Below are positions 8,208 to 17,574 of a DNA stretch of 34,071 bases, piece by piece. The DNA is taken from contig JBEIRK010000010.1 of the NCBI GenBank assembly GCA_040376005.1, positions 1 to 34,071 on the forward strand. Direction: 5' to 3'. The DNA is from JAGXTF01 sp040376005 (lineage in GTDB: Bacteria; Bacteroidota; Bacteroidia; NS11-12g; UBA955). Both the position numbers and the translations under genes were made by a program. The notes beneath the pieces are model-generated. The model worked only from the letters and a program-made list of their open reading frames with translations. It did no database searches and had not been told where the DNA came from. How positions within the stretch are numbered: the stretch's first letter is position 1; each line of letters begins with the position of its first letter.

Positions 8208-10310
8208 TTACTTTTTGGTGAGCCTTTTTACAACATCTGCCATTACCGCTTCATTCACCTGAACGGTATAGCGCTGCTGCAACTCTTGCACCCACTGTGC
8301 CTCCAAATAATCTTCATATCTGGCGGTAACAGGGCCTCTGCTTTCTGCCAAGGTTTTCAATTGTGTGGGCATGTATTCATTCACCTTTACCACCACAAAA
8401 TCATCGCCGAATTGGCCCAACTTAATAATCTTGCCTGCTTTTTGATTGGCTGGGTTTGCAAAGAGTTTGCCCAACATCGCCTTATCTGCAAACAAGTAGC
8501 TGTCCTTCTTCTCGTACTTGCCTTTTTTGTAATCTACACTCAATGGAGTAACACGGTTGTGCATATTGCGTATAGTATCCGGATGAACCCCTTTCTTCAC
8601 CTGCTTGGCCACTTTGCCCATCAGGTCTTTGTTGGCACAGAAATAAAAGTCTGCTGCATAGCGGTCGGTCCAGCGGTATTCTTCTCTGTGCTGACCAAAA
8701 AACTTCTCTAAACCTGCAGTATCTGTATTGGCTACGTCCCAAACCACAATTTTCTTGCGGTTGAACATGAGTATACCTTCTGCAAATTCCTGGTAAATGT
8801 ATTTAAACTCAGGTGACTTTTCTGGCAAATGTCTGTCTTGATACGCCACACACATTTCAGAACTCCACATGTTGTAAAGGTTTCTGAGTGCCACTTCGTT
8901 GCTGCCGCTAACAGGAGTGGTTTTGTTTTCAATATAATCTGCAAAATCACCTACGGTCAATGGCTCGTTGCCAATGCGCATGATTTCTTGCTCAATCAGG
9001 GGAACACCTGTAATCATAGGTGCATTAAACACATTGCCGTGCACAGGCTTCGCTGGCTTCACCGTTGGCGCATACTTAGGCAGGTTCTCTTTTCTGAAAC
9101 GGCCCAATCTAAAATTGCTATCTAGGCTGCTGAGTAAATCCTGAAATGAAGCTTCTACAAAGCTGTAATTACTCTCCGCCTTTACCTTTGCTACCAAAGC
9201 ATCAATAGATTTTTGTGAACGCTGGTCTTCTCTGATTTTCTTCAACAAACTGCTTCGCATTTGGTCGAAAGTACCGATCGGACGAATCTGAACCCGCTGC
9301 ACAATGTGCCATCCTTTTTTGGTGCGGAAGGGCTGAGATACATCATTGTCTTTTTGCAAGGCAAAAGCCATGTCTGCCCAGTTTTGCATATCCAAATCGC
9401 CTACATGCTGGTTGGCTGAAAAATAATTGGTAAGACCGCCTTCGTATTTGGTGTTGAAGTCTTCACTGTAGCTGCGGGCCATTTTGTCAAAGGCACTTTC
9501 CCCTTTTTGAATGGATGCGTAGATATCTTGAATATTCTTGCGCACTGCTTCTTCGGTAGCCTCTGGCTTGTGACCTACACGAAGCATGATGTGGCGAATT
9601 TTTATCTCTCCTGGATTGGGGCGCTTATCAAGTACTTTTACAATATGGTAGCCAAACTGGGTGCGGAACACCTTGCTTACGCCACCTACTGCTGTGTTAT
9701 ACGCTTCATTCTCGAACGAATAAACCAATTGCATGGCAGTGAAAAAGCCCAAATCGCCACCGTTCACTTTACTGCTTTGGTCTTCGCTTACTGCATTCAC
9801 TTGGTCTTCAAAAGAAGAAGATCCTGCTTGGATGGCATTGTACGCCGCCATAATCTTGTTATAGGCTACCAAACTGTCTGCGGGCGTAGCATTGGCATCT
9901 ACAAAAACCAAAATATGCGCAGCGCGCACCTCCCACTTCATGCGGTCGTATGCCTCATGAATTAGGTCTTCGGTAACTTCCTTGTCGAAGAGATAGTTGC
10001 GGGCGAGGCTGCTTCGGTAGCGGCCCAATTCGGTGATATAATCCGGCAAGGTATCCAAGTTTGCATCGCGGGCATCTTGGTATTTCAACTTGAACTTTAC
10101 GTACAAATCCAAATAGTTGCGGATGTCAGATTCTGTGATACTTGAATCGCCCGGACGTTTATTCTTAAGATACTGATAGATGAATTCCTCAGAACTTACA
10201 GAATTGCCTTGGTAGGTAAACACCACATCACGATCCAACTGAGCCTGTGTAACCCCAGCAAATACGAGGGTTAGCGCTAATAATACGGTTTTGAGTTTAA
10301 AACACTGCAT
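8208..10310 (-). CDS. Large periplasmic PpiC-type peptidyl-prolyl isomerase
   Basis: A 700-residue exported parvulin-family protein, probably a chaperone for envelope proteins. The signal peptide runs to about residue 23 (LLALTLVFAGVTQAQ). A helical segment follows, then two rotamase domains: about 125-235 (EVRAAHILVFVD to FGYHIVKVLDKRP) and about 240-345 (IKIRHIMLRVG to GWHIVQRVQIRPI), each with the usual GGDLGFF- or GGLTNYF-like turn. The last 350 residues contain no motif I recognise, apart from a weak isomerase-like stretch near DSYLFADKAMLGKLF to DDFVVVKVNEYMP that may be a degenerate third parvulin domain. The length and layout differ from PrsA or SurA of Proteobacteria; such long PpiC proteins paired with a SurA homologue are seen in Bacteroidota. 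A -7 box lies 14 nt upstream. Confidence 0.87.
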   Translation of the reverse strand: MQCFKLKTVLLALTLVFAGVTQAQLDRDVVFTYQGNSVSSEEFIYQYLKNKRPGDSSITESDIRNYLDLYVKFKLKYQDARDANLDTLPDYITELGRYRSSLARNYLFDKEVTEDLIHEAYDRMKWEVRAAHILVFVDANATPADSLVAYNKIMAAYNAIQAGSSSFEDQVNAVSEDQSSKVNGGDLGFFTAMQLVYSFENEAYNTAVGGVSKVFRTQFGYHIVKVLDKRPNPGEIKIRHIMLRVGHKPEATEEAVRKNIQDIYASIQKGESAFDKMARSYSEDFNTKYEGGLTNYFSANQHVGDLDMQNWADMAFALQKDNDVSQPFRTKKGWHIVQRVQIRPIGTFDQMRSSLLKKIREDQRSQKSIDALVAKVKAESNYSFVEASFQDLLSSLDSNFRLGRFRKENLPKYAPTVKPAKPVHGNVFNAPMITGVPLIEQEIMRIGNEPLTVGDFADYIENKTTPVSGSNEVALRNLYNMWSSEMCVAYQDRHLPEKSPEFKYIYQEFAEGILMFNRKKIVVWDVANTDTAGLEKFFGQHREEYRWTDRYAADFYFCANKDLMGKVAKQVKKGVHPDTIRNMHNRVTPLSVDYKKGKYEKKDSYLFADKAMLGKLFANPANQKAGKIIKLGQFGDDFVVVKVNEYMPTQLKTLAESRGPVTARYEDYLEAQWVQELQQRYTVQVNEAVMADVVKRLTKK

Positions 10311-10324
10311 AGTCTTACAATCTG

Positions 10325-10332
10325 CAAAAATA
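10325..10332 (-). promoter_or_regulatory. -7 promoter box of the PpiC-SurA-MoxR run (TATTTTTG)
   Basis: An exact TAnnTTTG on the minus strand, 14 nt before the PpiC ATG, in the 57-nt gap after the EI24-like gene. It suggests that the folding-factor genes can be transcribed separately from the upstream obg-YfhO-EI24 genes. No -33 TTG is evident at 17-23 nt spacing. Confidence 0.5.
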
Positions 10333-10367
10333 CAAATATCAGACCGAACATCTGTGTCATACTGCTG

Positions 10368-11159
10368 TCATGCCATGTTATCTTTGTTTTCAGCGGCTTC
10401 ATGCACACACAATACCGCGCCTACAGCGCCATTTATGGGTGCTACTACCCAATCCAAAATGGGTATGAGTGATATAAGGTTAAATCCCACGCCCAAGCCA
10501 GTCACGCACCAGCGATTGCGGCGCATGTAGGTCACACTCTCTGATATATTCAAACGTTGTCTCTCGGTATAGTAATCAAACATGCTAAAACCCATGAAAT
10601 AACTGTTTACCAAAAACAAAAAAGGAACGGTTAACGCAGCTGCTGGAGGAAACATAAAAGCGACTATGCCCGCCGCCGCGGTGAGCAGCAATTCTAAGAA
10701 CAAATTGCGCAGGGTAATAAGAACTCCCCGCCATGCATCCGATAACAATTGCATCAAATCAAATGGATATTCCTTCCCCGTAAGTTTTTCTTCGGTCACC
10801 TCAGAAATCCAGGCCAGCAAGGGAGACATTAAAATAAGGATTACATACTTCATGACCCTCCCTAGGGCGATCCATATCAGCACACGCAATACCCATGCAG
10901 ATGCGAATTGTATGCCCGTTTGTAACCAACTTTTAGCCGCAGTCCAGAAGGATTCCTCAGGCAATTTGGCAGATCCCAAAGCATCCGACAACCATTGCTC
11001 CACATAGGGCGAAAGCCAAGACGCCAAGCTGAAGGTAGTGCCAAAAATGAGTACAATCCAAATGCCAATGGGCACCAAATACCAAGCAGCCAATCTATGT
11101 TTAAATATGAATCCAAAAGCTTTAAATGGCACTACAAAACCACGACTAAATTCCTGCAT
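10368..11159 (-). CDS. EI24/CysZ-like integral membrane protein
   Basis: A 263-residue inner-membrane protein. At least four to six hydrophobic segments are visible: WYLVPIGIWIVLIFG near 26-40; VLRVLIWIALG and the following YVILILMSPLLAW near 90-116; LLLTAAAGIVAFMFP; LTVPFLFLVNSYFMGFSMFDYY; and the C-terminal VGFNLISLIPILDWVVAP region. The layout and the motifs FSMFDYYTERQRLN and PILDWVVAPINGAVGA fit the EI24 domain (Pfam EI24), which includes the sulfate transporter CysZ. Members in Bacteroidota are uncharacterised, and sulfate transport should not be assumed. The ATG directly follows the TAA of the YfhO-like gene (TAAATG), so the two are surely co-transcribed. It may work in the same envelope process, but this is inference. 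Confidence 0.8.
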   Translation of the reverse strand: MQEFSRGFVVPFKAFGFIFKHRLAAWYLVPIGIWIVLIFGTTFSLASWLSPYVEQWLSDALGSAKLPEESFWTAAKSWLQTGIQFASAWVLRVLIWIALGRVMKYVILILMSPLLAWISEVTEEKLTGKEYPFDLMQLLSDAWRGVLITLRNLFLELLLTAAAGIVAFMFPPAAALTVPFLFLVNSYFMGFSMFDYYTERQRLNISESVTYMRRNRWCVTGLGVGFNLISLIPILDWVVAPINGAVGAVLCVHEAAENKDNMA

Positions 11160-13202
11160 TTATTGTTTCTCCAATCTTTTTCGAAATAATGAATCTATTG
11201 CCAATACCACACAACCAAATCCCAGTAAAAACCAATTGACATACATGAATAGCAGAAACCACTTGGGCCTATAGCTAAAATGTAAATTGTAACATCCTGG
11301 CTCCAATTTCACCGACATCAAGGATTGATAATAGGTGTTTATTTTCATAGGTTTATCTCCATTCAGCAGCTGCCAATGCACATCGTAATTGCATGCCAAG
11401 CGCAGTTCTGTTGCCTCTTCTACACGCGCATCTATGCGCATGGATCCCGGCTTGAATTCCATAATTTGCAATGAGTTTAACCCTTTAGCATTTGGAGTAA
11501 AATAAGCCCACGGAAATTGCAACATTGAATCCCAATAACCATAATATTCTAAACTGTCATGTGCCTTGAGTCTGTATGGATTATACCCATCCGTGGCTGG
11601 GCGCTTTAAATACACACCTTGTGATTTCCATAGGTAGGGAACAGAGGCATCAAACGCAGAATCATTCTGATAGCGCATGGCGATCTCAGTTGATGGCTTA
11701 TCATATACCCTGTCGTGTTGAATCAGCACCGCATTTGAAGGTACTGGACAGGTATCATCCGCGATGGTAGCATAAAAGTTCATGCCAGTGGCAAGAAACA
11801 AGTTACAAACTACAAAAACCAGCACTGCACGATATCCCAACTCTAATTGGTCTTTGTATTTCCAAGCAAAATAAAAATACACAGCAAACCCTAAGTCCAC
11901 GATAAATAGTTGGATAGCAGCCCTCTGATCCACTTTATCCTGTCCTAGAAAAAGATACGAAGCGGACAATATGAAATAAAAAACCAACCAAGAAATGAAA
12001 ATAATTCTAAACCTATACATCGAATCCGTCCGAGCAATAATTCTGCTAAAAACCGCGCTAGCGGCCAGCAATGAAAAGAATATAAAAAACAAGCGAAACA
12101 ACGCCGGGAATCGAAACTGATTCATAAATGGCAATATCTCGTACAGCCATGACCTGATAGGAGAATGGATTCCCATAGAAGCGAGCAAAAACACCACTGA
12201 AATGAGCACATAATTGCGAAATCGGGGTGTGCGATACTGAGGATGATAAATACCGATGCTGATTAATACTAAGGAAAAAGCACCTATGTAAATATTGAGC
12301 ATGGAAAAGTCCTCGCCCCAAAAACCGAAATCATGCACACTTACGGCATAGGGAGCCAACAGGGAAATCATTGCCTTGGGCATAAAGGAGCCCACCAACG
12401 AATCGCTGAGACTTAAACCCCCTTGCCGAGTGATATACTGACTTAATTCATGTAAACTATAAATGGGTCCAATAGAGAACACCGTAAAACACAAAGCCGC
12501 CAGTAAAGAATACCCTAACAAATGCCACACCCCTGCCCATGACTTCGCCTTATATTGTCTAAAGCAATACAATACACCCATAAATAGCAGAAAATAACAG
12601 GTAACAACAAATATTCCTGGATACCCGCCCGTGAACATGAGAAAACACAGCAGCCCTAAACGCATGGAATTAAATATTCCACCAAAGCGCAAAATATTCC
12701 GGGCTTGCACCAGCACAAAAGGCAGCCATGCGGCAGAAATAATCCAACCAATATGCTGGGCATTACTCAGCATAAAACCCGAAAACATATAGGAAATGGC
12801 CAACAATAAGGCCGCTTTTCGGTGCAAGTCTAAATTCAAGCCCAAGGCACGTGCGCCCATACCGGCAATGAAAATATGCAGTACGAATTCCGCGTGCAAC
12901 GAATAAAGGTCGTAGGGCCTAAGAATCCCTATAAATTGACTTAGGGGATACCAGGTTCCCGGATCACCATATTGTTTAAATCCAAGGTTGATGTAGGGAT
13001 TCCACAGCGGAAATTCACCAGCCCGCAAACATTCACTTATAAAACATTTCCAAGGCAAATAAATGTCTGTAGCATCCCATTTCATGCTGGAAGTGCCAGA
13101 AAATAAGGGCATGTAAATGAGTAAGGCACAGCCCAATAGCAACAAAGCATCGGTAAGCCATGCTGGCACTACCACTCCTTTGTGCTTTAGCTCCACACCC
13201 AT
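11160..13202 (-). CDS. YfhO-like multispanning membrane protein (GT-C type)
   Basis: A 680-residue polytopic membrane protein with about 12-14 hydrophobic segments. The first periplasmic loop contains MKWDATDIYLPWKCF followed by GEFPLWNPYINLGFKQYGDP, the YfhO-family hallmark (acidic residue, then PLWNP). The C-terminal soluble portion (RIDARVEEATELRLACNYD through LEPGCYNLHFSYRP) also matches the YfhO ending, followed by one last membrane span and the basic tail FRKRLEKQ. YfhO in Firmicutes is involved in glycosylating lipoteichoic acid using lipid-linked sugars; other members are uncharacterised. It sits between obg and the EI24-like gene, 82 nt downstream of obg and directly abutting the EI24-like gene. 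A near-match -7 box TTAATTTG lies 5 nt before the ATG. Substrate unknown. Confidence 0.82.
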   Translation of the reverse strand: MGVELKHKGVVVPAWLTDALLLLGCALLIYMPLFSGTSSMKWDATDIYLPWKCFISECLRAGEFPLWNPYINLGFKQYGDPGTWYPLSQFIGILRPYDLYSLHAEFVLHIFIAGMGARALGLNLDLHRKAALLLAISYMFSGFMLSNAQHIGWIISAAWLPFVLVQARNILRFGGIFNSMRLGLLCFLMFTGGYPGIFVVTCYFLLFMGVLYCFRQYKAKSWAGVWHLLGYSLLAALCFTVFSIGPIYSLHELSQYITRQGGLSLSDSLVGSFMPKAMISLLAPYAVSVHDFGFWGEDFSMLNIYIGAFSLVLISIGIYHPQYRTPRFRNYVLISVVFLLASMGIHSPIRSWLYEILPFMNQFRFPALFRLFFIFFSLLAASAVFSRIIARTDSMYRFRIIFISWLVFYFILSASYLFLGQDKVDQRAAIQLFIVDLGFAVYFYFAWKYKDQLELGYRAVLVFVVCNLFLATGMNFYATIADDTCPVPSNAVLIQHDRVYDKPSTEIAMRYQNDSAFDASVPYLWKSQGVYLKRPATDGYNPYRLKAHDSLEYYGYWDSMLQFPWAYFTPNAKGLNSLQIMEFKPGSMRIDARVEEATELRLACNYDVHWQLLNGDKPMKINTYYQSLMSVKLEPGCYNLHFSYRPKWFLLFMYVNWFLLGFGCVVLAIDSLFRKRLEKQ

Positions 13203-13284
13203 ATTCGCAAATTAATAAAAAAACTGAAATCCGATTTGAAATACGGTGAAATATACAATGTATTCGAGGAAAAATACCTGCGTA

Positions 13285-14283
13285 TTATTCTTGCGAATTC
13301 ACAGCATTCCACAAGATATCTTTCAATTCTGTGATGCCTTTTTGCGCAACAGCGGAAAAGAAATGGATCTGCAAATCCTTAGGGAACTCCGCCCGTATTG
13401 CGGTTTCTAACTCTTGATCGAGCATGTCGCTTTTGCTTATGCCTATGAGTCGCTGCTTTTGCAACAATTCAGGGTTGAATTGCTCCAATTCATTCAGCAA
13501 AATATTATATTCCTTAAGGTGATTTTCACTATCCGCTGGAATCAAAAATAACAATACCGAGTTTCTCTCAATGTGCCTCAAAAATCTGTGGCCTAGGCCC
13601 CGGCCTTCGTGCGCCCCTTCAATAATTCCGGGTATATCCGCCATTACAAAACTCCTATGGTCTCTGTAAGGCACTACGCCCAAATTGGGCACCAAGGTGG
13701 TAAATGGATAATTGGCAATTTCAGGCTTGGCCGCACTCACCACGCTAAGCAAGGTGCTTTTACCCGCATTTGGAAAACCTACCAAGCCCACATCTGCGAG
13801 AATTTTTAATTCTAAAATTATCCATTTCTCTTGGCAGGGTTCGCCTGGCTGCGCATAGTCCGGAGCTTGGTTAATCGGAGTTGCAAAATGCTTGTTTCCT
13901 AAGCCACCTCGACCCCCTGGAATCAATACTTTTTGTTCTCCTTCTTCAGTAATTTCAAAAATATACTCACCGGTTTCCGCGTCGCGGGCTACCGTTCCCA
14001 AAGGCACTTCTAACACAACGCTTTCTCCACTGCGACCGGTACTTGTGTTTTCACTACCGCCCACACCATCTTCTGCAAAAATGTGCTTGCGGTATTTCAA
14101 GTGCAACAAGGTCCACATTTGTGGATTGCCGCGCAATACAATATCGCCACCTTTGCCACCATCACCGCCATCTGGACCGCCACGTGGATTCATTTTGGTA
14201 CGGTTAAAATGCCTGCTACCTGCGCCACCTTTGCCACTGCGGCAGAATATTTTTACGTAATCTATGAAATTCGAATCGGCCAT
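13285..14283 (-). CDS. obg: Obg family GTPase (ObgE/CgtA)
   Basis: Essential ribosome-associated GTPase acting in 50S subunit maturation and stress control. It is 332 residues from the ATG at 14283, chosen because MADSNFIDYVKIFCRSGKGGAGS is the normal Obg N-terminus; a longer in-frame start at 14307 adds eight unconserved residues. The glycine-rich Obg fold (FNRTKMNPRGGPDGGDGGKGGD) fills the first ~160 residues. The G domain follows, with G1 GFPNAGKST near 166, G2 around NYPFTTLVPNLGV, G3 DIPGIIEGAHEGRGLG, G4 ISKSDM and G5 FFSAVAQKG. G4 reads SKSD rather than NKxD, which I have seen in other Bacteroidota Obg proteins. The C-terminal extension found in E. coli ObgE is absent. It is transcribed divergently from leuS. 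Confidence 0.95.
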   Translation of the reverse strand: MADSNFIDYVKIFCRSGKGGAGSRHFNRTKMNPRGGPDGGDGGKGGDIVLRGNPQMWTLLHLKYRKHIFAEDGVGGSENTSTGRSGESVVLEVPLGTVARDAETGEYIFEITEEGEQKVLIPGGRGGLGNKHFATPINQAPDYAQPGEPCQEKWIILELKILADVGLVGFPNAGKSTLLSVVSAAKPEIANYPFTTLVPNLGVVPYRDHRSFVMADIPGIIEGAHEGRGLGHRFLRHIERNSVLLFLIPADSENHLKEYNILLNELEQFNPELLQKQRLIGISKSDMLDQELETAIRAEFPKDLQIHFFSAVAQKGITELKDILWNAVNSQE

Positions 14284-14292
14284 GGAAAGCTG

Positions 14293-14300
14293 CAAAGGTA
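14293..14300 (-). promoter_or_regulatory. -7 promoter box of obg (TACCTTTG)
   Basis: An exact TAnnTTTG on the minus strand, 9 nt before the preferred obg ATG. It also supports the 14283 start, since a start at 14307 would lie upstream of the predicted transcript. No clear -33 element is visible. Confidence 0.55.
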
Positions 14301-14411
14301 CGAACATAATATCTGAGACTACGTAAATTCTGCCTAAAGTCCTGAAAGCAGCGCCCCTCGCCTCTGATTAAGCCACAAGAATTGCCTATTTTCGCGGCTT
14401 AATTGGCCTAT

Positions 14412-16982
14412 ATGTCACGCTACGACTTTGAACGCATTGAAAAAGAATGGCAACAACACTGGGTGAACACCCAACTGTACCAAGTGCGCATTGATACTTC
14501 AAAACCGAAGTTTTATGCATTGGATATGTTCCCTTATCCCTCCGGGGCTGGATTGCACGTGGGACATCCGCTTGGATATATCGCCAGCGATATTGTAAGC
14601 CGTTACAAGCGTCTCACAGGCCACAATGTGCTGCACCCTATGGGCTACGACGCCTTCGGTCTGCCAGCTGAGCAATACGCCATACAAACGGGCCAGCACC
14701 CTGTTATTACCACGGAAAACAATATCGCCACCTTCCGCCGCCAACTCGATATCATGGGATTCAGCTACGACTGGACCCGGGAAGTGCGCACCTCTGATCC
14801 AGGATATTACAAATGGACCCAATGGATTTTTGGACTGTTTTTCACCCATTGGTATGACAATACCGCCAATAAAGCACGCCCCATCGCTGAGCTCATTGCG
14901 CATTTTAAACAACAGGGGAACACAGGCCTTGATGCGGCATGCAGCGCAGTTACTGAGTTTACTGCGGCCGATTGGAACAACATGACTGCCGCAGCGCAGC
15001 ATGAAATTCTGAATCAATACCGCTTGGCCTTTGTCAATGAAACTACCGTAAACTGGTGTGCGGAATTGGGCACCGTGCTGGCCAATGAAGAAGTGGTAAA
15101 TGGGCTTAGCGAACGCGGCGGTTACCCCGTTGTGCGCAAAAAAATGAAACAATGGGCCTTGCGCATTACAGCCTATGCTGATAGACTGATTCAAGGCCTC
15201 GATACCATCGATTGGTCGGATAGTATTAAGGAAATTCAACGCAACTGGATTGGCAAAAGCGTAGGTGCACAAATCCAATTTGGCATTGAAAATACCGAGC
15301 ATGTTGTTGAAGTTTTCACCACCCGACCCGACACAATTTTTGGTGCTACCTTTTTGGTGCTCGCACCCGAATATGAAGGCCTGGAAAATTTGTGCGCTAC
15401 AGCGCAACAAGCCCAAGTTGTGGAGTATGCCAACGCGGCCAAAAACCGCAGTGAAATCGACCGCATGGCTGACACCAAAAAAACAGGTGTGTTTACAGGT
15501 GCATATGCCAATAATCCGCTGACGGGAAAATCAATTCCGATATGGGTAAGTGATTATGTGTTGGCCGGTTATGGAACAGGTGCTCTTATGGCCGTTCCCG
15601 CACATGATGACCGCGATTTTGAATTTGCAACTGCCTTTCAACTGCCAATTATCCCGGTTATTCAGCCCCAAGATGGCACTATAGAGTTGCCGCTGAAAGA
15701 AGCCTTTTCTGCTAAGGAAGGCGCCTGCATCAACAGCGATTTCCTCAATGGCCTGTCTGTAAAAGATGCCATTCAAAAAGCAATACAAACCCTTGAACAA
15801 CGTGGCTTGGGCATGCGCAAGGTGAATTTTAAACTTCGTGAAGCCGGTTTTGGTCGCCAACGCTACTGGGGAGAACCTTTCCCTATAATTTATGATCAAA
15901 ATGGCATTCCCGCCTTGGCACATGAGTTGCCCGTGGAACTACCAAAAGTAGAAAGCTACAAACCCACAGGAACAGGTGAAAGCCCCTTGGCTGCAGTTCA
16001 GGATTGGGTAAATACGCCGCAAGGAAGACGCGAAACAGATACCATGCCGGGATGGGCGGGCAGCAGCTGGTACTTCCTGCGCTATATGGATCCGAACAAT
16101 ACCCGTGCCTTTGCAGGGACCGAAGCCTTACACTATTGGAACCAAGTAGACCTTTATGTGGGTGGCAGTGAACACGCCACAGGCCATCTGCTCTACAGCC
16201 GTTTCTGGACCAAATTCCTTTTTGACCTTGGATACCTTGGCTTTGATGAACCTTTCAAAAAACTGGTGAACCAAGGCATGATTGGCGGTGAAGACGGCCA
16301 AAAAATGAGCAAACGCTGGGGCAATGTGGTGAATCCTGATGACGTAATTCGCGATTATGGCGCCGACACCCTGCGTCTGTATGAAATGTTCCTCGGACCA
16401 CTTACAGATAGCAAACCATGGAACACCCACGGTATTGAAGGTGTGAGCCGCTTTTTGGGCAAATTTTGGCGCCTGTTTCACCAAGATGAAAACTGGGCAG
16501 TAACGCAAGATGCTGCCACGCCTGAGGAGCTAAAAATCCTTCATAAAACCATTAAAAAAGTGACTCAGGATATTGAAAACATGAGTTTCAATACCAGCGT
16601 GTCCGCATTTATGGTAGCTACCAATGAATTGGGTAGCTTGGGCTGTAAAAAACAAACTGTTCTTGAACCCTTGTTGGTCCTCCTCGCACCCTTTGCACCT
16701 CACATTACCGAAGAACTCTGGCATCAACTGGGACACAACAGCAGCATACACACCGCAGAGTGGCCTGCGTTCGAAGCCTCATACCTCACCGAAAACACCT
16801 TCAATTATCCCATTTCTATCAATGGCAAAACCCGCCTGATGATGGAATTACCCATTGAAACTCCAGTAGCTGAAATTGAAGCCCTTGTGCTTCAAGATGC
16901 TACGGTAATGAAATGGATGGAGGACAAGCCTCTGAAGAAGATAATTGTGGTGAAAGGCCGAATCGTAAACGTGGTTGTGTAA
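14412..16982 (+). CDS. leuS: Leucyl-tRNA synthetase
   Basis: Charges tRNA-Leu with leucine; class Ia synthetase of 856 residues from the ATG at 14412 (MSRYDFERIEKEWQQHW). A TTG three codons earlier is less likely. The HIGH motif is HVGH at 49-52 and the KMSKS motif is KMSKR at 631-635. The CP1 editing domain is intact, with TTRPDTIFGATFLVLAPEY and MAVPAHDDRDFEFA holding the editing Asp. The zinc-type segment before NWCAELGTVLANEEV is replaced by an insertion of about 55 residues (ANKARPIAELIAHF to HEILNQYRLAF), a form I associate with Bacteroidota. The anticodon-binding domain and C-terminal domain are complete (ending IIVVKGRIVNVVV). A near-match -7 box TATTTTCG lies at 14387-14394. The stop is 5 nt from the convergent DUF1801 stop. 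Confidence 0.96.
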   Translation: MSRYDFERIEKEWQQHWVNTQLYQVRIDTSKPKFYALDMFPYPSGAGLHVGHPLGYIASDIVSRYKRLTGHNVLHPMGYDAFGLPAEQYAIQTGQHPVITTENNIATFRRQLDIMGFSYDWTREVRTSDPGYYKWTQWIFGLFFTHWYDNTANKARPIAELIAHFKQQGNTGLDAACSAVTEFTAADWNNMTAAAQHEILNQYRLAFVNETTVNWCAELGTVLANEEVVNGLSERGGYPVVRKKMKQWALRITAYADRLIQGLDTIDWSDSIKEIQRNWIGKSVGAQIQFGIENTEHVVEVFTTRPDTIFGATFLVLAPEYEGLENLCATAQQAQVVEYANAAKNRSEIDRMADTKKTGVFTGAYANNPLTGKSIPIWVSDYVLAGYGTGALMAVPAHDDRDFEFATAFQLPIIPVIQPQDGTIELPLKEAFSAKEGACINSDFLNGLSVKDAIQKAIQTLEQRGLGMRKVNFKLREAGFGRQRYWGEPFPIIYDQNGIPALAHELPVELPKVESYKPTGTGESPLAAVQDWVNTPQGRRETDTMPGWAGSSWYFLRYMDPNNTRAFAGTEALHYWNQVDLYVGGSEHATGHLLYSRFWTKFLFDLGYLGFDEPFKKLVNQGMIGGEDGQKMSKRWGNVVNPDDVIRDYGADTLRLYEMFLGPLTDSKPWNTHGIEGVSRFLGKFWRLFHQDENWAVTQDAATPEELKILHKTIKKVTQDIENMSFNTSVSAFMVATNELGSLGCKKQTVLEPLLVLLAPFAPHITEELWHQLGHNSSIHTAEWPAFEASYLTENTFNYPISINGKTRLMMELPIETPVAEIEALVLQDATVMKWMEDKPLKKIIVVKGRIVNVVV

Positions 16983-16987
16983 ACCTT

Positions 16988-17446
16988 TTACCCTTTTTTA
17001 AAGGCGCTTTCGTACAGGGCAATCCACTGCTGCGCTGTGAGTTTCTCAGCCAATTGCCCTATTAATGCATAGGGAATGTCATCTAATTTTTTAAACCGAA
17101 TACAGCTTTTTCCCATATCCAGCTTGTGCTTGCAGTGCTTGGGGTACTCTGCAACAAACCAGTCTAACAATTCAGGATTGGCATAGATGCCCATGTGATA
17201 CAAGGCTATAAAATTCTTTTGAGATGCCACAGAAATAAAGGGCAAGGGCACTTTGGCATCGCAATGGTAGCCGTTGGGGTAAATGCTGTGCGGAACTACA
17301 AAGCCAAGCATTCCATATTGCATGCACTCTTCAAAATCTGCTGGCAAGTGATCCTTTAAGGTTTGTCTGATTTGCTGCATAGCAGCTTGTCTATCTTCAG
17401 GCAATTCTGCCAAGTATTGATCCGGGTTTTGGGCTTTGCTTTGCAT
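16988..17446 (-). CDS. DUF1801 (YdhG-like) domain protein
   Basis: A 152-residue soluble protein with the DUF1801/YdhG fold. The recognisable pattern is an N-terminal helix (DQYLAELPEDRQAAMQQIRQTL), then FEECMQYGMLGFVVP and the strand-helix FISVASQKNFIALYHMGI. The C-terminal part contains MGKSCIRFKKLDDIP, typical of these proteins. No biochemical function is established for the family. It is a single gene between the convergent leuS and the terminator at 17508-17538, which separates it from the isc cluster. A near-match -7 box TAATTTTA lies 8 nt before the ATG, so it probably has its own promoter. Confidence 0.85.
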   Translation of the reverse strand: MQSKAQNPDQYLAELPEDRQAAMQQIRQTLKDHLPADFEECMQYGMLGFVVPHSIYPNGYHCDAKVPLPFISVASQKNFIALYHMGIYANPELLDWFVAEYPKHCKHKLDMGKSCIRFKKLDDIPYALIGQLAEKLTAQQWIALYESAFKKG

Positions 17447-17507
17447 AGAATCGGTAAAATTATTACTCTCCCTTCAAAGTCCAAAATGCAGGTTCTTTTT
17501 CAAACAA

Positions 17508-17538
17508 AAAAGCCTATCCCGAGTTAGGATAGGCTTTT
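17508..17538 (-). terminator. Terminator of the isc cluster
   Basis: A perfect 12-bp inverted repeat: 17508-17519 (AAAAGCCTATCC) pairs with 17527-17538 around a 7-nt loop. Read on the minus strand it ends in TTTTTT, 36 nt past the stop of the small helical ORF. It closes the iscU-iscA-ORF transcript. The rest of 17447-17574 shows no gene. Confidence 0.9.
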
Positions 17539-17574
17539 GCATCTGGAGGGTTATGTAAAACAAGGTCTCTTCAC

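Noticed and set aside
14499..15416. 305-codon open frame antisense to leuS
   Set aside because: It lies wholly within the conserved leuS coding region, has no promoter or family match, and its translation is low-complexity in character. It is a shadow of leuS codon bias.
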